Translations under genes and position numbers: made by a program
The notes under the pieces: generated by a model
Told to the model about the DNA's origin: nothing
Database searches by the model: none
Seen by the model: only the letters and a program-made list of their open reading frames with translations
In this document: positions 13,501-24,078 of the stretch, in pieces
Position numbering within the stretch: the first letter of the stretch is position 1
Layout of the letters: the number at the start of each line of letters is the position of its first letter
Assembly (NCBI GenBank): GCA_001465935.1
Contig: LNKV01000004.1
Span: forward strand, 124,001 to 188,000
Length of the DNA stretch: 64,000 nucleotides
Direction: 5' to 3'
From: Clarireedia homoeocarpa
Lineage: Eukaryota > Ascomycota > Leotiomycetes > Helotiales > Rutstroemiaceae

Positions 13501-14204
13501 CCATCTGCGGCATAAGAGCTGGATCCCGCAAAGGGCTTGGACTCTGATGGCAGTATGTGAACCTTTGTGCACGTTCCCTTGTATGCCAAAACCTCCGAAG
13601 TTCCAAAGATGCAGTTTGAGAAAGTTGACACTTCCTCCCTATATTCCCTTACTGAGCGTTGTCCTTCTGTCTCAGTATAGCCCGGTTGTGCCTTGTGTGC
13701 CGGTCTGCGATCGAATGCGCCAAAAGTTCGTGGAGCTGGAGCTTCCTGCTGTACTACTACTGGCCTTGAAATTTGTCCTACAGATGTCTTGCGTGGTGAC
13801 GAGATTGATCTCCGACCTTCGGAGCGTGGTTGCAAGGCGGAGGAATTATTTGGAGTTTGGCGATCTTGCGAAGGTGATTGAGGTGGGGGAGTATGACTAT
13901 CGAAGAGGAGATATGGAGAACCGGAGGAGGGGGTAGCTTCTTGCATAATGATTACTCGAACATCGCGCATGTCGAGATCGATATCTCCGTTGACATCGTA
14001 GGTATTGGAATTCGCATGCGTAAAAACAGGTCCGGAGGAAGAGAAGGGAAAGACCTGTTCGTTGTGGCATAATGCTTCGGCATCTGGAAAGAGTAGATTA
14101 TAGGTAAATTGATCTTCCAAGTTGGAATCGAGGGGATTCGAAGGTCGCGAAGCGGTTGGTCCGGTTGCAGGCAAACCAGAGAACAACTTCCCCAGTAAAG
14201 ACAT
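10542..14204 (-). CDS. Lst4/folliculin-interacting protein (FNIP) family protein
   Basis: Single uninterrupted frame of 1220 aa. In yeast the Lst4-Lst7 complex, like FNIP-folliculin in animals, acts at the vacuole/lysosome as a GAP for Rag-type GTPases and helps turn on TORC1 when amino acids return. The family signs I see are an N-terminal block starting MSLLGKLFSG, then DVRVIIMQEA...YLLFDS near residues 80-105. This resembles the FNIP N-terminal longin block with its conserved LLFDS-type strand. A helical middle (about 400-640) ends with ARRLIFLLAAFLPANQQ, and near the C-terminus is SMDDTLIDAVERIIAQSG followed by a final helix. Long Ser/Pro-rich loops separate the blocks, as in other fungal members. 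Fungal members are often 900-1300 aa. The family call comes from pattern memory; a profile search with FNIP_N/FNIP_M/FNIP_C or DENN models would settle it. Confidence 0.7.
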   Translation of the reverse strand: MSLLGKLFSGLPATGPTASRPSNPLDSNLEDQFTYNLLFPDAEALCHNEQVFPFSSSGPVFTHANSNTYDVNGDIDLDMRDVRVIIMQEATPSSGSPYLLFDSHTPPPQSPSQDRQTPNNSSALQPRSEGRRSISSPRKTSVGQISRPVVVQQEAPAPRTFGAFDRRPAHKAQPGYTETEGQRSVREYREEVSTFSNCIFGTSEVLAYKGTCTKVHILPSESKPFAGSSSYAADGSFGRSSMRSSKLVQSFTSENVGPGPPSAGLSAGPSSRAHDRKKVLITRMFPVALPNEDPEDLQNRTPMPGNTGGETTGYPFPKINDTEIPGKKPQPKQRRTPMYAVGLIVHLPASPPHAPSAPASRSSFRGPSSYNEQDSFPSSFSSTRRAGWTMLGTGFGIESLDSSFYSDVDDRIDMITQHWDIIMRTLTHLQTVATESLLCLLRQADINSPDPRRDSHSRAPSGSVSISGKRVVDEIKPFKVPKANAKLVQLTQNCLMQIQKIHKEVDAARQRVVSGIKSLQVVTGQGRWGIWREEARFAEKWAGGKDKGFFFYNLLTGFLGIHTEWLQALGPSWYRRRHYQNQRAVKDDDISLPARTIVVVNDKMAARRLIFLLAAFLPANQQIASSRGHRPSTSVSLGGYSQSPPSYVVPLLREESLRRKINKRTGTSRTPHSRTMSSPAHQPHQPHVAQPSQPGLGGLGITVPAVEQERRNAEAAQIKTSNLPIPGSDIGTRKSSTATTTTATPVTTMPHFSTRRPVRGTGPVPRPGSSGSLATDDLLRSLKRGDSSGQYSNISTDSQGQNSRWGSMISGFWGSKRRPSSATTDTSMASIEGVEIHDPYYKDITSQPRNKLEAMVEEATKGPIPTSRIQQERELRKSESGSTKTTRAAVQQDNDAETTEQIIHTAERVTHPSGAFESPVKTSITEDGVIEIDVPLPDYLAFETAVSSPSSSGYLSTPGFGNGLEGFEHYSRAGPDSDTTINVGGWLPRYHPDFALQAIPSQPDLIASVKASMKAEPTPILPSTPHAEDGNGDRWVDVSSALIADATNFTLTHLRYRRLVKIREVIEPAAPSTAALGDSRYGNVYSNALLTPTVDVFDDSFEERFIEEQLVSMDDTLIDAVERIIAQSGQVSKNSSACSSRSTSRRPGIGRERSNSDTRGIPASRLEVPRNECKRMVLSALEEIVREVAESREDTDHGRAKESFLREGVRSWLGSVESAE

Positions 14205-14703
14205 GTCGGCGATATATCAAAGGCGTTTGTTGTGCGCGAAATGGTAGGTAGGTAGAATGGTAAACGGAGGAGGAAAGCAGGAAGGTTATCTGGAGATCTG
14301 GATCATGACTCTGGAGACTCGATCTTGGTTGAAATTCCTAGGAGCCATTATTGCAACCAAGTTTCTTGAAAGTGTACCGTGAGTAGTGCGTAGTGCGTGG
14401 TGAGTGGTGCGCAGGGTGTACGAGTGGATTGGAAATGGAAACGGAGAGTCCAGAGTGACGCGAAAGTGAATAATCAAATGAGGGTTGCGTTACTGGGACC
14501 GGCACTGTACTCTGCGGATTCGGATGGGGGTCGAAGGGATGGATGGACAAATAGAATGGCTTGGCTGGATGTGAGGTAATGTGAGGCAATGTGAGGTAAT
14601 GTGGTCGTTCGCCGAGGAGCAGAGTCGAAAGGGAGATCTGAATCCTTCCTCACAACAGGAGGAGGAAATGCGGAAACCGGGTGTGTTGTGTGGGCAGATG
14701 TTG

Positions 14704-14837
14704 GATGTGAATGTGAGAGGGAATGTGAGAGGGAATGTGAGAGTGAATGTGAATATGAGTGTGAATATGTGAGAATATGAGTGTGAATATGTGAATATGA
14801 GTGTGAATATGTGAATATGAGTGTGAATATGAGTGTG
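14704..14837. repeat. GTGAATATGA-type minisatellite
   Basis: Imperfect repetition of GTGAATATGA, GTGAATATGT and GAGGGAATGT units over about 134 bp. Both strands give open but meaningless frames (His/Ser/Ile repeats on the minus strand). Confidence 0.85.
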
Positions 14838-15351
14838 AAGCACTTTCTGTCATAGCCCAGCTGTGTTCGACTTCCGACCGGGAATTATGATTGACGGCTC
14901 TACACATTCGGGGCAATTCTTACGGCGAGTTATCGATGGTTCCTGATAATTGTTCCTAGTGCTAAGCCTAACTGGGTAGTAAAGTGGTTCGCACTTGCTG
15001 CCTTTGTACCTTTCTACAAAGTACTCATTCGAGTGAGGCCACCGTCCACCCTCTGCTCCAGTGCTCATACCAAGTATCCAAGTCAACGTCTGTAAAATCA
15101 GCTCATGTTCTGGCCGTTGTCTACAAAGTCCTTTGTGCCGTGTCGATGAAAACCCGAGCCCTGGAAGTTGTCTTGCTCCCTCTTGTCCACCTCTCGGCGA
15201 CGTCTAGAGGATGCATCTACCTCTGTATCCCAGTACCCGTATACTATTCCCAACCTTTTCAAGCCTCGAACTGAGCTCTCTTCAATCCAACAACTCGGGT
15301 CTATTGTACTTTTGCTACCTACGAAGTATATCTGGCTTTTATGTGCCCTTT

Positions 15352-15388
15352 CGTTTCCTCTTCATCCTCCTCTTCATCCTCCTCTTCC

Positions 15389-15429
<41 letters not shown>

Positions 15430-15440
15430 CTTCTCCTCCT
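15352..15440. repeat. Pyrimidine-strand (TCC/TTC)n microsatellite
   Basis: Run of CTCCTC and CTTCCTC units. It reads as poly-Glu or poly-Arg on the minus strand and poly-Leu/Pro on the plus strand, which explains the long spurious frames around it. Confidence 0.9.
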
Positions 15441-16544
15441 CATACAAACCGGGCCATACTCGACGAAATATACCAAGGTGACCTCGATAGGCCACAAGCA
15501 TCGAACCTTCTTACGCCCGCCTCGTCTACCAGCGATTTCGAAATAAGCGGTCTGGCGGTCAAGGGCAAGCATGATGAACAGTCCCCTCCACCCCCCATAA
15601 AAAAGGCAGCAAATCGAACACTGGGCACCAATGGAGAAGGATGCTCTTGCAACCAAAGCCAGGGAATGACCTTGGAAGCACGGTTGCTTTTACACATAGG
15701 TTTGAGGTTTATTATGCATCTGTACATGCTGTTTGGTGTGTCGAAGGTTTCTGTTCTGTTCTGCAAGGCATCTGCATCGAATGATTTTCCTCTACTGTCG
15801 CCGTCCTATCAAATCAGTAGAAGTCGCACAGCGTGTGGAGATTGACGTCGAGACAGGCAAAAGAAGGACGTTTTGAAGTGCAAGACAAGGGCTGAAGAGG
15901 TTCTGTGCATACCTTTCACCCACAGATAGATAGCCCGTTCTCCACATAGTTAGCCATCTGGATGAGAAAAAAAAAGCTCGGAAGAAGTTTCTACCATGTA
16001 TTGGATGGACGCCCAAGCTACTACGCGCACATGAGATGGAAAATGGAGAAATGGAGGGGCAACTAGGTAGATGACGATGGATGAAGGAAGGGGTCGCTCT
16101 GATGATGGCGGCACAAAGAACCACAAGAACGAACCACATTCGCGTTCCAGGTCCTTCCATGCACCAATCTAACCCTTACCAATGCGACTTTGTACATAGT
16201 CCTTTCCATAATTTACTTGTGCATACATGTATCTTTCCAACCGGCTCTCCCATCTCTCGATAAACTGGATTTCCAAGCAGAACACGGAGAAACTAGCGGG
16301 CAATGAATCCACGGCAAATGGCAAATGGCGAATGGCGAATGGCGAAAACAGGGGACTTTGGGAAGATGCAAATGAAGGATATTAAGTAACATCGGAATAG
16401 GTAACGGGCCGGGAGAAGGCGAGGTGGGAAGAAGGTAATGTAAAAGGCTGTCGTTGAATGGCTCAAGTTACGACGACTGAGTAACAAGTAACAAGTAACA
16501 TGAGAAGAGGTAGATGTACGAAATACCGGTACCATGAAACAATC

Positions 16545-16611
16545 CTCACACACACACTCTCTCTCTCTCTCACACACACTCTCTCTCTCACACACACACT
16601 CTCTCTCTCTT
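16545..16611. repeat. Alternating (CA)n/(CT)n microsatellite
   Basis: Three blocks of CACACA each followed by CTCTCTCT, ending just before TTTTCTGTC. Low-complexity, non-coding. Confidence 0.9.
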
Positions 16612-17949
16612 TTCTGTCAAACTACTACTAGTACAAGTACGAAATACTTCCTTCGTACAGCCAAAGAAAAATCCAAATCGACCATTTAGTAATAGTATGT
16701 CAAGAATTACCTCAAAGGGCAATGGAAGCCGACCGCACGCGACTTTTCAAATTGTTACGAAATAGTTCGGAAAGAGTCAAGTAGCGCTGTAGGGGCAAGA
16801 GTCGTGGTTCGGCCCTTTATTCCATGAGACTTAGTTCGTAGGGGAGATGCGAGATGCGAGATGCGAGATTGGGGATTTCATAACAGCGTGGAGAAAGTGT
16901 TTGGAGATGGACTGTGGACTGCAATGACCGGCACCGGCGCCAACGCAGATATCCTCTGGATGAGAGGGGCAGACGAGAGATGTCGGGAACGACGGTGGGC
17001 AGGCAGGGTGGTATGAGACATTTTCGTCGGAGAGAGCCTACGGTACTTGCACACATGTACATGAGCATTCCCCCCTCTCCCCCCCCCACACACACACACA
17101 CCCATACACACAATACGACGACGACAACGACGACAACGACGACGGCGGACTGTTACAGGCCACCCTCATCTATATCAGATGCCAACTTTTGGATGAATAT
17201 CTTCAACAACGTCATTTTCACAATTATCCATCTTGGGGTCTTGGAGCTTTCGGGAGACGGTAATCTTACAATGTTTCTCAGCCTCAAATCATACGTACCT
17301 AAGCAAAGTCAGAATGAGTCATGTATCTTCTGCATGTTGAGCTGCATATCATATCATACTATATCATACTCAGCAATGACAAGGCATTTTTTGATCACAT
17401 TTTCCATGTTTGTTCTGCAGGTGTTGATTGTTATGGATCAAGTTATCTACTTGTGTATAATCTAGAGCTGATGACTTGTGTATAATCTAGAGCTGATAAC
17501 TTGTGTATAATCTAGAGCTGATAACTTAAACCCTTTCTTTGTATTTATCCGGTCAGCTATATTTGCTGTCGTAGAACCACAACTCGAACGCCTTCTCATC
17601 GTCATTGCCACACCACAACACCGTCCTTCATCTGCTTCGTACGAAATCTCCTCTTTCAAGATGATGCGTCCCAACCTTAGTTTGTAGCACCAACCTATCA
17701 GTCAGCCTCTTCATTCGATTCGTACACGATCTGACCCAACACGCCCACCCACCTACACACACCTCCTTCCCCCATCTTTACCACCCAACAGCCAGCCAGC
17801 TGTCGTGCAACCCAAGTCTTCACATGTCATGCCTTCGGAATGAACACACCCATCCATCTCCACTTGTCTATTTATCCATCCCCATCACATCGGAAATCTC
17901 TTGTCCCCATATATCATTCATCCGCACCATCCACATCCCTTTCCCGATT

Positions 17950-18240
17950 GTCTACCCGTCCACCCATCCACCCATCCACCCATCCACTTTCTGACTAACT
18001 ATCTACCTACCTACCTACCTACCTAACTACCACCCACAAAACCAAAACAATCCAAATTAATCGACTCCTCCTCCACCACCACCACCACCACCACCTCCTC
18101 CTCCTCCTCCTCCTCCTTCCCAAACCCCGTCTTCCTCCCCCATACGAACAACCCAACCGCTCAGCGGCTCATCATAGCCCGCCCGCGCATACGCACACGC
18201 CAGCCCGGCACTCACTCACTCACTCACTCACTCACTCACC
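17950..18240. repeat. Chain of short tandem repeats (ACCCATCC, CTAC, CCA, CTC, CTCA)
   Basis: Within 300 bp lie CACCCATCC units (about 17960-17988), CTACCTAC units (18001-18026), CCACCA units followed by CTCCTC (18070-18116), and CTCACTCACTCA (18209-18239). The strand is pyrimidine-rich throughout. No frame looks coding. Confidence 0.85.
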
Positions 18241-18560
18241 TGCCCCTTCTGATACACTCTCCGCGCCTGTCTGTGCCCGCTCGCTAGTTCTACCCGTCCC
18301 GTACCATACCGTCCCGTACCGACATTTCTTCAACGGTAACCGCGGCGTCCCCAAAGTATTCTACAGTACTATATTAATTATCAGCACGGTCCTCGGTTTC
18401 ACTCGCTCGCTCATACCGAGGGCTGTTAAGCTCCGAGCTTGATTGAGCTCGGAGTTGGAGTGGAGAAGGTGGGTTAGGTTGGGTTGGGCTAGGTTACTAA
18501 GCTGGCTAGTACGTACTTGTACTGTGCGATGAGTTCGGAGTGGGTGGCGCGGGCGAGGGC

Positions 18561-18565
18561 GAGGT

Positions 18566-18596
<31 letters not shown>

Positions 18597-18785
18597 GGGC
18601 ATGGTAACGAACGTTAGGTAGGTTGGGTCGGGTCGGGTCGGTCTCGTTCAGTGAAGATAGGGATAATAGAATACAATACAATAATACAATACAATACACA
18701 GATAGGGTAGGTAGGTAGGTAACAGAATACTCTACGAAAGTAAGGTAAGGTTAGGTTAGGTTAGGGTTAGAATAGACTCAACTTA
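18561..18785. repeat. (GA)n run and telomere-like TTAGG units
   Basis: A GAGAGA run of about 33 bp (18561-18593) is followed by GGTCG, TACAA and TAGG units. Near 18745-18768 come three TTAGG units and one TTAGGG. TTAGGG is the usual fungal telomere unit, but four imperfect units are too few to call an interstitial telomere. Confidence 0.6.
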
Positions 18786-18984
18786 GAGACCGATTTGATT
18801 TGATTGATTGATTGATTGAGATGAATTAGTAACTAATCAATCAATCCCTTGTACTGTACGTGCTGTAGTGTAGAGTAGTTGTTACTGTAAGTAGAAGTAG
18901 ATGTTCGTTGAGTTGGTTGGTTTGTTTGCACTCTAAGCGCGTCAGGCGATCATGAATACAGTAGTGTGTGTGTGTGTGAATTTC

Positions 18985-19152
18985 CATAACTACTCTACAC
19001 TACACTACACTATACTACACTACACTATACTACACTACACTACACTACACTACAGTACTTGCCTCCGCATGAACGTTTCAGAAAAGTGTGTGTGATGTGT
19101 ATGTATGTATGTATGTATGTATGTATGCTGGCACCCCCGGCTCGTGAGCAAG

Positions 19153-19185
<33 letters not shown>
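18985..19185. repeat. (ACTAC)n, (GTAT)n and (GACA)n microsatellites
   Basis: ACTACACTAC units cover 18985-19055. GTATGTAT covers about 19101-19127 and ACAGACAG about 19155-19184. All are low-complexity and non-coding. Confidence 0.85.
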
Positions 19186-19362
19186 CGCATACTCGTTTGT
19201 CCAGTACATGGTGAGATTGGAGTTGAGGCGAGAAAATTGATTATTCTACTCGGTATCGCTCTCGCTCTCGCTCTCGCTGATTCCAGGTACGACTGCCGAG
19301 CGAGCCTTCCAGGAGATGAGTGAGTGGTAGGTAGGTAGCACGCATGCATTGGATGTTACGGG

Positions 19363-19423
19363 TAGAGGAAAGGAAAGGAAAGGAAAGGAAAGGAAATGAC
19401 AAGATAGGATAGGATAGGATAAC
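19363..19423. repeat. (AAAGG)n then (GGATA)n microsatellite
   Basis: AGGAAAGGAAAGG units are followed by GATAGGATAGG units. Purine strand is plus. Confidence 0.85.
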
Positions 19424-20431
19424 CAGGTGGACGGGAAATGGTGGCACAGCAGCAAGCAGGCAGGATTCTGATCAGCAAGCAACGCGTTGTTCAGCCTCAC
19501 ATTGCAGTTGGAGTGCTGGTTTTGGAAAATCGGTAGGCTTGTGGGAGGGCTCAGCTCTCCTTTTCGACTTGGGAGTAAGGTAGGTAGGTAGGTACGTATG
19601 CATCTCGCCGGATAGATCGATGTCTTTCTTTCTATCGGCAGTTACAAAAACGAAAAGAGACCTGCTATATTTAAAAAAGACACATTTAATTCAACTGTAT
19701 CGTCATCCCAAACAGGAGATATCAAAAGGTTATCATATGCAATGCGATGCGATGCGATGCAATGTTACGATATAATATGCCGTCATTATCTCCTTCAAGT
19801 ATAGGTTTTGCTCAATACATGTAAAGTCGCATCCGGATGCGCTTCCCCGGTTTCTCGTCTGGTTCTATTTGGGAAATTTCTGATCTCATCTCATGTCATC
19901 TTACCATTTGGGGGGGGGAAAGGATGTCTCGGGCGTGAAGAGAAGTAGTGATGTCTAATTCTTTATCACGCGTAGTCGAGATATAAGCATGATGAGATGA
20001 GATGAAATTAAAGGAGATAGCCTCGTCTTTTTAATGTCTTTCTGTGGCTAGTGCTACATGTAATGACTTATAGAGAGCGAGTAAGATATGCCGATGTCTT
20101 CATCTCCATCGCAAGCTGCCATATGACAGTATGTAACGTAGGAGAGGAAAACGAGCATTCAAGGGAAAGGCAGACAAAAGTCGGTGAAGCGCAAAGAAAA
20201 GTCCAAGATGGTGTTGAGGGTGAGATAGATGCACGTACAGCGCCCGTCTTGGATGCGACGGGAGGGTTATCAGAATCCTTGATCCCAGCCTTGTTCGCAG
20301 TCTGGTCTGATCGCGGTCGCCGGTCGCGGTTCGTGTGTAGAATGGACAGGCCAATAGGAAGTGCTAGCTGGGAAGAGTAAAAGAAGGTCGGGATAAGGCT
20401 TTCTAGAAGGAAAGGCAGAAGGTGGAGGGAT

Positions 20432-20454
20432 GGGGGGGGGGGGGGGGGGGGGGG
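20432..20454 (+). repeat. Poly-G run of 23
   Basis: Twenty-three consecutive G residues on the plus strand. Such a run is unstable in replication and in sequencing, so its exact length should not be trusted. Confidence 0.85.
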
Positions 20455-20892
20455 AAGATGGGAATAGGGCGGAATGTGTAATGAGACGGAGACGAGACCA
20501 GACCCCCACGTTTGATATACGGAAATATGGTTAGGTACGCGGTGATGATGGATGGGATTTCCTTATCGAAAGATGACTGAATAATGATTGCCTGGATATG
20601 GATATGTATGATAAGATGTGCAACTGGGAAGAGAAGTGGAAGTAGAATAGTAAGAATACCATGTACCATATACTCGGGACGTTTCCCCTCGTAATATTGT
20701 TGCCTAGCGCCTCCCATCGTCCAAGCTAGATGGCTTTCTGGTTCTTGGGACCTAGTCTGATATTGTAGCCAAAATTGTGGACTGCGGCTTGTGATGATTG
20801 TTTTATAGAAATAAATAGATTATACGCTCTTTCGTTCCACGCTTCCACGCCAGCCGCACTAGACACTACACGCTTAAACGATAACGCCTTTT

Positions 20893-20915
20893 GGGGGGTT
20901 GGGGGGGTTGGGGGG
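20893..20915 (+). other. Possible G-quadruplex motif
   Basis: Three G tracts of 6, 7 and 6 separated by TT loops. The tracts are long enough to supply four GGG runs, so a G-quadruplex on the plus strand is possible. There is no flanking gene to tie it to. Confidence 0.5.
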
Positions 20916-23283
20916 CTCTTCCTTTCATTCATTATCTATTTCAGTCAAACAACAAGCATAATTCTCTTTCCTACTGCTGTCTGTGTACATAGCCTCATCT
21001 CTTATCATAACATGTCACCCGCCACAAAAACTTCCTCGACATCTGTGACACGATATGAAACTAAACATGCGATTTCCGCGTGGGAAACAAGGATCTTCCT
21101 TTTCTCGGGGGTTCGTCTGCTTCGCTTTCGCGAAAGACTAACTTTTAACCGTTTTTCTCTTCTTTCCTTTTCTTTCGCTTTTACTCTGTCAAAATCAGGC
21201 TTGTTTGCTTGGATAGTTACGTGATTGCTTATCGTGCATAGACCATCTGTCACCCGCTTGCTCTCATTCGATTCTGATCCCCCCCCTTTTTTTTCCTTGA
21301 AACGAACGAACTTCCCTGTAGATCGTTTTCTTGGGCTGTTGGGTTACTGGAAGTTACTGTAGGTTAGTTCTAAGTTGGTTTGCTTTCCCAACGTCACGGC
21401 TCGCTTGCGGAACTAGGGTGTGCTGTTCCGTGCTTGGTAATGAGTTCGGCGGATGTGGGATGTGGAATGGACTTGAGCTAAGGTGGTCTCTAATAAGTTA
21501 TCTGATATTTGATGGCTGAGCGTACAGAAGATATGGCAGGATGGGGCTGTGAGCGGGGATTGGATAGATACAGTAGTCAAAGGTGAGTAAGCTTAGTGCT
21601 GATTAGCTGGAGGGTAAAAGGGATAGGGAGAGAGGAGAGAGGAGAGAGGATGTTGACGTCAGTGGTGCTAAGAGTTCTTGCCACTTTAGTGGGATATTGA
21701 AGAAAGGAGGTAGGTAAGTTCACCAGACTGTGGTGAAGATGGGCAGGGAAGAGAAAGGGACAGTAACTGATGGGTGTTCCTTTCTTTCATGGCTTTTGGT
21801 GACTTCTTTGAATGTTCGATGTCGAGGCCTGAGAATTTTTTTACTTGATTGTATATTTGTTGTATACTGAAGGCTCCGGCTCTTCAGTATTAAGGAAGAC
21901 TTTCAGAGCACCGCTTGAGAGATAGATGAATAGAGAGGTTGACATATAGAAGGCAGAATCTTACTCTGAGTCATCCCTCGAAGTTGAGGATATCATACAG
22001 ATAGTATCGGCGCCGAACCATGATATTCAGGATCGGCTGATTAACTTTGTGGTTGTCTTCTCTCACATCTGCTCAATCTACTCGTCATATTTCCTGCCAT
22101 GTTATCAACAGCCCTCGAGTCAAAGGTATGCAGCGGTGTCAGTAAGATTACAATGTTTGCATTTCTTCTCGCCGGAACAACAGTGCTTGTGCCGATTTGT
22201 AGTTCAATTTCAGACCTCGAGTCTTAATTGATTCATACGATGGTATATTATAAATCTGATTTCCTAACTATACACTTTCGAGCTCCAAGGTGTTCGTTGA
22301 TGGCTTCGTGCAAAGGTCTTTAAAGTCACTATAAAAATAGATTTTATTGCTCATCGTGATATTGCTGACGTGTAGAGAAGGTGTTAAATGGTTGAGTCTC
22401 ATCACTTACAGCCTTATGCTAGTCTTTTAAGTCATCCATTGCCCTATGTTCATTTTGAAGTCATTCATCTATCTGATATACAATCCATCCTTGGATCCTT
22501 AGTGAAAAGTACACACTTCTTTCTTCTGGTAATACCTAGTTTCTCGAGCGAGAAAGTAGCTTTATATTCCCAGCTAGTATATAAGTAAGTATATGTGGCC
22601 CGGGATAGTGGAATATATATGATAAATAAGTCTCGAGGCGAAAGGAGGATAAGTAGTTCGACTTCTAGAAGAGGATACCAAAGTAAATCGGCAATCTTAT
22701 AATTTCTCACGTCACTGAAAACGCGGATATTTGTTTTCATACCAGGGGAAGGTGCTGCATTGTACAAAATCACCCATTCATACAGTTGCTCTATAATATC
22801 TGGATTGCCTTTATGTTAAAGTACGAAGCACATCTACACCACCGATGCACAGTGTGCACTAGCAACTCAAATACAGATGCGGAATCTCTTCAAATATATG
22901 CTTATATAGCTTAAAGCCCTGCAGGACGAAAAAGATCTTCGAGCAAGACCGTCATTCAGCATCAATCCACTGGTTAGGCAAGGAACCAAACACCAGGCTT
23001 CCCGAGGTCAGAAATTCTCAACGTAATTTACTAGCCAATGAAGCAGTTTTGGATATTTTGTAGGAAGATACGAGATTTCCTATCGCCAAATTAATTCTGC
23101 CAGATATTTTCTAGGTGCAAAAGTATCCGATCGAGTATTGTCATGTAGTCTACCCCTTACTACTCCTATCTTCCTTGAGGTATTGCTTATAAGTATACAC
23201 TGTGCTCATCACCTCACTCATCATACCTCTATTTAAATTCTCTCTCATTAGGAAAGAAAACAGGGCTATTCTTCTTCCAGTAG

Positions 23284-23571
23284 GTACCAGAACAATGGAA
23301 AGTGATTACACACTCAAACCGCAGCGTCGAAAAGGCCGCTGAACTCACCGCACCCGGCTCCACCGAGAAAGAAGTATACCATCTCTGGGAAAAATTAACA
23401 CATACCGCTTTCCCCGCCAAATTTAAGTGGTTTCATTCCACCAAATGTCAAGACGAAAGTACCAGCAAAAGGGCTGATACTAACCTCACGAGACTCGTAC
23501 AATCTGTCACGGAGCACGGCACTGTCGATATCTTGGCTGTAGAGCCCGTATGGGATCACTCCGTGTTATGA
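23284..23571 (+). CDS. Possible 3' exon of a hypothetical gene
   Basis: This frame reads like protein: charged and varied, with WKVITHSNRS, APGSTEKEVYHLWEKL and VDILAVEPVWDHSVL before TGA at 23569-23571. There is no ATG at its start. An in-frame TAG lies at 23281-23283, right after a TTCCAG, and another AG (ACCAG) lies 6 bp further on, so it could begin at a splice acceptor. I do not recognise the family and found no upstream exon. It could equally be a fragment of a lost gene. Confidence 0.3.
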   Translation, partial: VPEQWKVITHSNRSVEKAAELTAPGSTEKEVYHLWEKLTHTAFPAKFKWFHSTKCQDESTSKRADTNLTRLVQSVTEHGTVDILAVEPVWDHSVL

Positions 23572-24078
23572 ATGATTTGGGGCTTGTGCAGGAACTATTC
23601 GATTAGTTTAGAGGATTATTCCTTCCTAGAGGATGTTTTGATTTGGATAACAACGAAACTATGTTCGCTGTACTCTTATAGTAATACATACTAACTATCC
23701 AACCAATTTCAAATTCCCGATGCCGGATTAATGCATTTCTTAAAATACTGGTCATATATTTGATTGTTCGAATTAAACTTGAATATTGAGAACTTATATA
23801 AATTTGCCAATAGAGAGGTCTCGAAAGTATGTATTTTGATTGAATATCAAAGGTTTAGAGTTGATCGTTCGGGGACTGCACCCAATAGTGAGCTGCACCG
23901 GACTTGAATAGATGCATAAATTATTGCGTAGAAGACTGGTCTAGCGACAGCTCAAAGCAATAGCAAATGTTGGATAGAGGAACTTCGCAGTATGAATGAT
24001 AGAAAAGGGCAGCGGGGATATGCTTCATATCTTTTGCCTTCATATCTCATGTTTCTTCCATATCTTATTCTACTCCAT

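Larger units (their letters stand above)
14205..24078. other. Large gene-free stretch, dense in microsatellites
   Basis: Almost 9.9 kb in which no frame looks like a conserved protein. ORFs here are low-complexity or short. From 14.2 to about 21.7 kb many simple repeats occur (listed separately). From about 21.8 to 24 kb the DNA is AT-rich and plain, apart from one possible exon at 23284-23571. It may contain long 5' leader or regulatory DNA or a non-coding RNA, but I cannot show this. Confidence 0.55.

Noticed and set aside
15319..15656. Minus-strand frames with long Glu or Arg runs
   Set aside because: Produced by the (TCC/TTC)n microsatellite; no other protein-like part.
16914..17465. Plus-strand frame of 183 codons
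   Set aside because: Built around CACACA and GACGACAAC repeats; not protein-like.
18745..18768. Interstitial telomere
   Set aside because: Only about four imperfect TTAGG(G) units among many other simple repeats.
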